A stretch of 6,624 nucleotides of DNA from Stenotrophomonas sp. GTDB lineage: Bacteria; Pseudomonadota; Gammaproteobacteria; Xanthomonadales; Xanthomonadaceae. Within the stretch, counting starts at the first letter, position 1; each line of letters starts with the position of its first letter. Where the stretch lies: contig DOKO01000321.1 in assembly GCA_003510825.1 (NCBI GenBank), positions 1 to 6,624 on the forward strand, in the 5' to 3' direction. This document shows positions 5,008-6,624 of the stretch, in pieces. Under the pieces are notes generated by a model, which was not told the DNA's origin, searched no databases, and worked only from the letters and a program-made list of their open reading frames with translations. Both the position numbers and the translations under genes were made by a program.

Positions 5008-5826
5008 TCAGGAACCGTACAACGCCTTGCGCGGGGCGCCGGTCAGTTCGGCGGCCAGCTTGGCGGCGGTCGACGGCGGCAGGTGCTCGCTCAGCTTGGC
5101 GTAGACGTGGCGGCCGTGCGCCAGCTGCGCTTCGGCGTCATCGCCGGCGCCCTGCACCATCACCACGAACTCGCCCTTGCGCTGGTTCTCGTCGGCCTCG
5201 ACCCTGGCCAGCAGGCCGGCCAGGTCACCATCCAGCACGGTCTCGAACAGCTTGGTCAGCTCGCGCGCCAGCACCGCCGGGCGCTCGGCGCCGAAGATCG
5301 CCGACATGTCCGCCAGCGATTCGACGATGCGGTGCGAGGATTCGTAGAACACCATCGTGCGCACTTCGCCGGCCAGCGCCTGCAGGCGGTCGCGGCGGCC
5401 GCTGGCCTTCGCCGGCAGGAAGCCCTCGAAGCTGAAGCGGTCGCTGGGCAGGCCGGCCACGCTGAGCGCAGCGATGGCCGCGCAGGCACCGGGGATCGGG
5501 CTGACCTTGATGCCGGCCGCGCGCGCGGCGCGGACCAGGCGGAAGCCGGGATCACTGACCAGCGGCGTGCCGGCGTCGCTGACCAGGGCCAGCGACTCAC
5601 CGGCCTGCAGGCGCGCCACCAGGCGCTGCGACAGGGCCTCTTCGTTGTGCTCGTGCAGGGCCACCAGCGGCTGCTGGATGCCGAAATGGGACAGCAGCTG
5701 GCCGCTGCGGCGGGTGTCTTCGGCACAGATGGCCGCCACCGAGCGCAGCACCTCCTGCGCGCGCGGGCTCAGATCGGCCAGGTTGCCGATCGGCGTGGCG
5801 ACGACATACAGGGTTGGCACACTCAT
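5008..5826 (-). CDS. rsmI: 16S rRNA (cytidine1402-2'-O)-methyltransferase RsmI
   Basis: RsmI uses S-adenosylmethionine to 2'-O-methylate C1402 of 16S rRNA, the base that RsmH N4-methylates. The 272-residue product is a normal length. Tetrapyrrole-methylase-fold motifs in order are LYVVATPIGNLADLS (6-20), CAEDTRRSGQLLSHF (34-48), LVSDAGTPLVSDPGFRLV (81-98), IPGACAAIAALSVAGLP (111-127), FEGFLPAK (133-140), YESSHRIVESL (161-171) and ARELTKLFET (187-196). The C-terminal LPPSTAAKLAAELTG matches the family's short helical tail. ATG 5826 is chosen because homology begins a few residues later. An in-frame GTG five codons upstream is possible, and neither has a strong Shine-Dalgarno. The reading frame stays open far upstream only as a high-GC artefact. 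It is divergent from the lipoprotein gene, as yraL and yraM are in E. coli. Confidence 0.95.
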   Translation of the reverse strand: MSVPTLYVVATPIGNLADLSPRAQEVLRSVAAICAEDTRRSGQLLSHFGIQQPLVALHEHNEEALSQRLVARLQAGESLALVSDAGTPLVSDPGFRLVRAARAAGIKVSPIPGACAAIAALSVAGLPSDRFSFEGFLPAKASGRRDRLQALAGEVRTMVFYESSHRIVESLADMSAIFGAERPAVLARELTKLFETVLDGDLAGLLARVEADENQRKGEFVVMVQGAGDDAEAQLAHGRHVYAKLSEHLPPSTAAKLAAELTGAPRKALYGS

Positions 5827-5851
5827 TTCAGCGGTACTCACGGGGCAAGGG

Positions 5852-5861
5852 TAGAATCCTA
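5852..5861. promoter_or_regulatory. Overlapping divergent -10 elements between rsmI and the lipoprotein gene
   Basis: The block TAGAATCCTA holds TAGAAT on the plus strand (5852-5857) and TAGGAT on the minus strand (5861-5856), sharing two bases. Predicted starts are near 5864 for the lipoprotein gene and near 5849 for rsmI, giving leaders of roughly 30-45 and 23 nt. Neither side has a good -35, so this is a candidate only. If real, both genes depend on one mutually exclusive polymerase binding site. Confidence 0.4.
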
Positions 5862-5907
5862 GCGTGTACCTGGCCAAGGCCGCTGCCCTCATCGCATGGA
5901 CCCGATC

Positions 5908-6624
5908 ATGAACAAGCCCGCCGCACGCATCTCCGCCCTGTCGTTGTCGCTGATGCTTCTGGCCGGTTGTGCCACCACCAGCCTTACCAGCGCCCCCGAA
6001 TCGCCGGCCCAGAGCCAGGCGCTGGCGCTGATCGAACAAGGCAAGCCGCGCGACGCTGCCCTGCAGCTGGAAGCGCAGGCCGCCACCCTGCGCGGCGGTG
6101 CCCGCAGCAACACCCTGGCCGATGCGGCCTGGGCCTGGCACCTGGCCGGTGACAGCGCCCGTGCACGCAGCCTGCTGGGCCAGCTGACCGCCCGCCAGCT
6201 GTCCGGCGCCAGCCTGCAGCGTTTCCAGCTGACCAGCGCCGAGCTGGCCCTGGCCGACAAGCAGCCGGCACAGGTGCTGGTCCTGCTGAAGGACGCGGGT
6301 GACAACGTGCACCCCAGCCTGCGCACGCGCTGGCACCTGGCCCGCGCCGAGGCACTGCAGGCCAGCGGTGACAGCTTCGCTGCTGCTGCCGAACGCGCCC
6401 GTGCCCACGCCGGACTGGCCGGTTCCGCCCGCAGCGAGAACCAGGCCGCCATTTCCGGCCTGCTCGGCACGCTGGACGACGCCACCCTGCGCACCCGCGC
6501 CGCGGCGCTGCCGGCCAACGACCCGCTGTACAACTTCGCCGGCCGTGCACTGATCGCCCGCGGCCTGCCGCTGCCGCGTCCATTTGATCGTGAAGCCGCG
6601 TCGCAGTTCGATACCAGCAAGCGC
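5908..6624 (+). CDS. lpoA: LppC/LpoA-family lipoprotein (PBP activator), N-terminal part, cut by window edge
   Basis: In E. coli LpoA is an outer-membrane lipoprotein that reaches through the peptidoglycan to stimulate PBP1A. Here 239 codons are visible and the frame is open to the window edge. The signal peptide MNKPAARISALSLSLMLLAG ends in a lipobox LAGC with the acylated Cys at residue 21; Ala at +2 predicts outer-membrane sorting. What follows is a helical, Ala/Leu-rich TPR-like region (for example LIEQGKPRDAALQLEAQAA, ADAAWAWHLAGDSARARSLL and RWHLARAEALQASGD), as in the LpoA N-domain. The end (LPLPRPFDREAASQFD) leads toward the C-terminal periplasmic-binding-like domain, which is outside. 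An in-frame ATG at 5896 would add four residues (MDPI); I prefer 5908 for its cleaner signal peptide, though neither has a strong ribosome site. Divergence from rsmI is the conserved gammaproteobacterial arrangement. Confidence 0.85.
   Translation, partial: MNKPAARISALSLSLMLLAGCATTSLTSAPESPAQSQALALIEQGKPRDAALQLEAQAATLRGGARSNTLADAAWAWHLAGDSARARSLLGQLTARQLSGASLQRFQLTSAELALADKQPAQVLVLLKDAGDNVHPSLRTRWHLARAEALQASGDSFAAAAERARAHAGLAGSARSENQAAISGLLGTLDDATLRTRAAALPANDPLYNFAGRALIARGLPLPRPFDREAASQFDTSKR

Noticed and set aside
4519..5862. Plus-strand 447-residue reading frame opposite the PDZ and rsmI genes
   Set aside because: Its composition is the Arg/His/Gln/Ala-rich pattern of antisense frames in high-GC DNA, and both genes on the other strand have clear family motifs.
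5827..6408. Long minus-strand extension of RsmI
   Set aside because: It is antisense to the lipoprotein gene, low-complexity Gln/Ala/Gly-rich, and RsmI homology begins at the ATG near 5826.

Overview
The window looks like chromosome from a high-GC gammaproteobacterium of the Xanthomonadaceae, most likely Stenotrophomonas. The genus rests mainly on two GTAG-headed short palindromes of the SMAG (S. maltophilia GTAG) type at 3567-3634. Supporting signs are a type A RNase P RNA and the start of a canonical mra/fts division cluster. It is core housekeeping sequence; I see no mobile element, defence locus, CRISPR or tRNA.

Layout: positions 1-2454 on the minus strand carry the head of the division and cell-wall cluster, in transcription order mraZ, rsmH, ftsL and ftsI (ftsI runs off the window). 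All three junctions are 4-base stop/start overlaps. Upstream lies a good sigma70-like promoter whose -10 runs into a helically phased series of GGG boxes that fits a MraZ operator. Further upstream are a perfect DnaA-box 9-mer and two small inverted repeats. On the plus strand, divergent from mraZ, is an NRDE/TANGO2-family protein gene (2778-3554) with a 41-nt palindrome embedded in frame. It converges on rnpB, the RNase P RNA (minus, about 4012-3659), and the SMAG pair sits between the two 3' ends. Upstream of rnpB on the same strand are a gene for an exported PDZ-domain protein (4848-4030) and rsmI (5826-5008). rsmI is followed by a second copy of the palindrome family found in the NRDE gene. 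Divergent from rsmI is a lipoprotein gene of the LppC/LpoA family, cut by the window end.

Functionally, two themes meet here. One is peptidoglycan and division: MraZ, FtsL, FtsI and the PBP-activator-like lipoprotein LpoA. The other is translation and RNA: RsmH and RsmI, which modify the same 16S rRNA nucleotide (C1402), plus RNase P RNA. The most worthwhile oddities are the dispersed GGGGTC palindromes, one of which has become protein-coding, and the dense regulatory region between mraZ and the NRDE gene.
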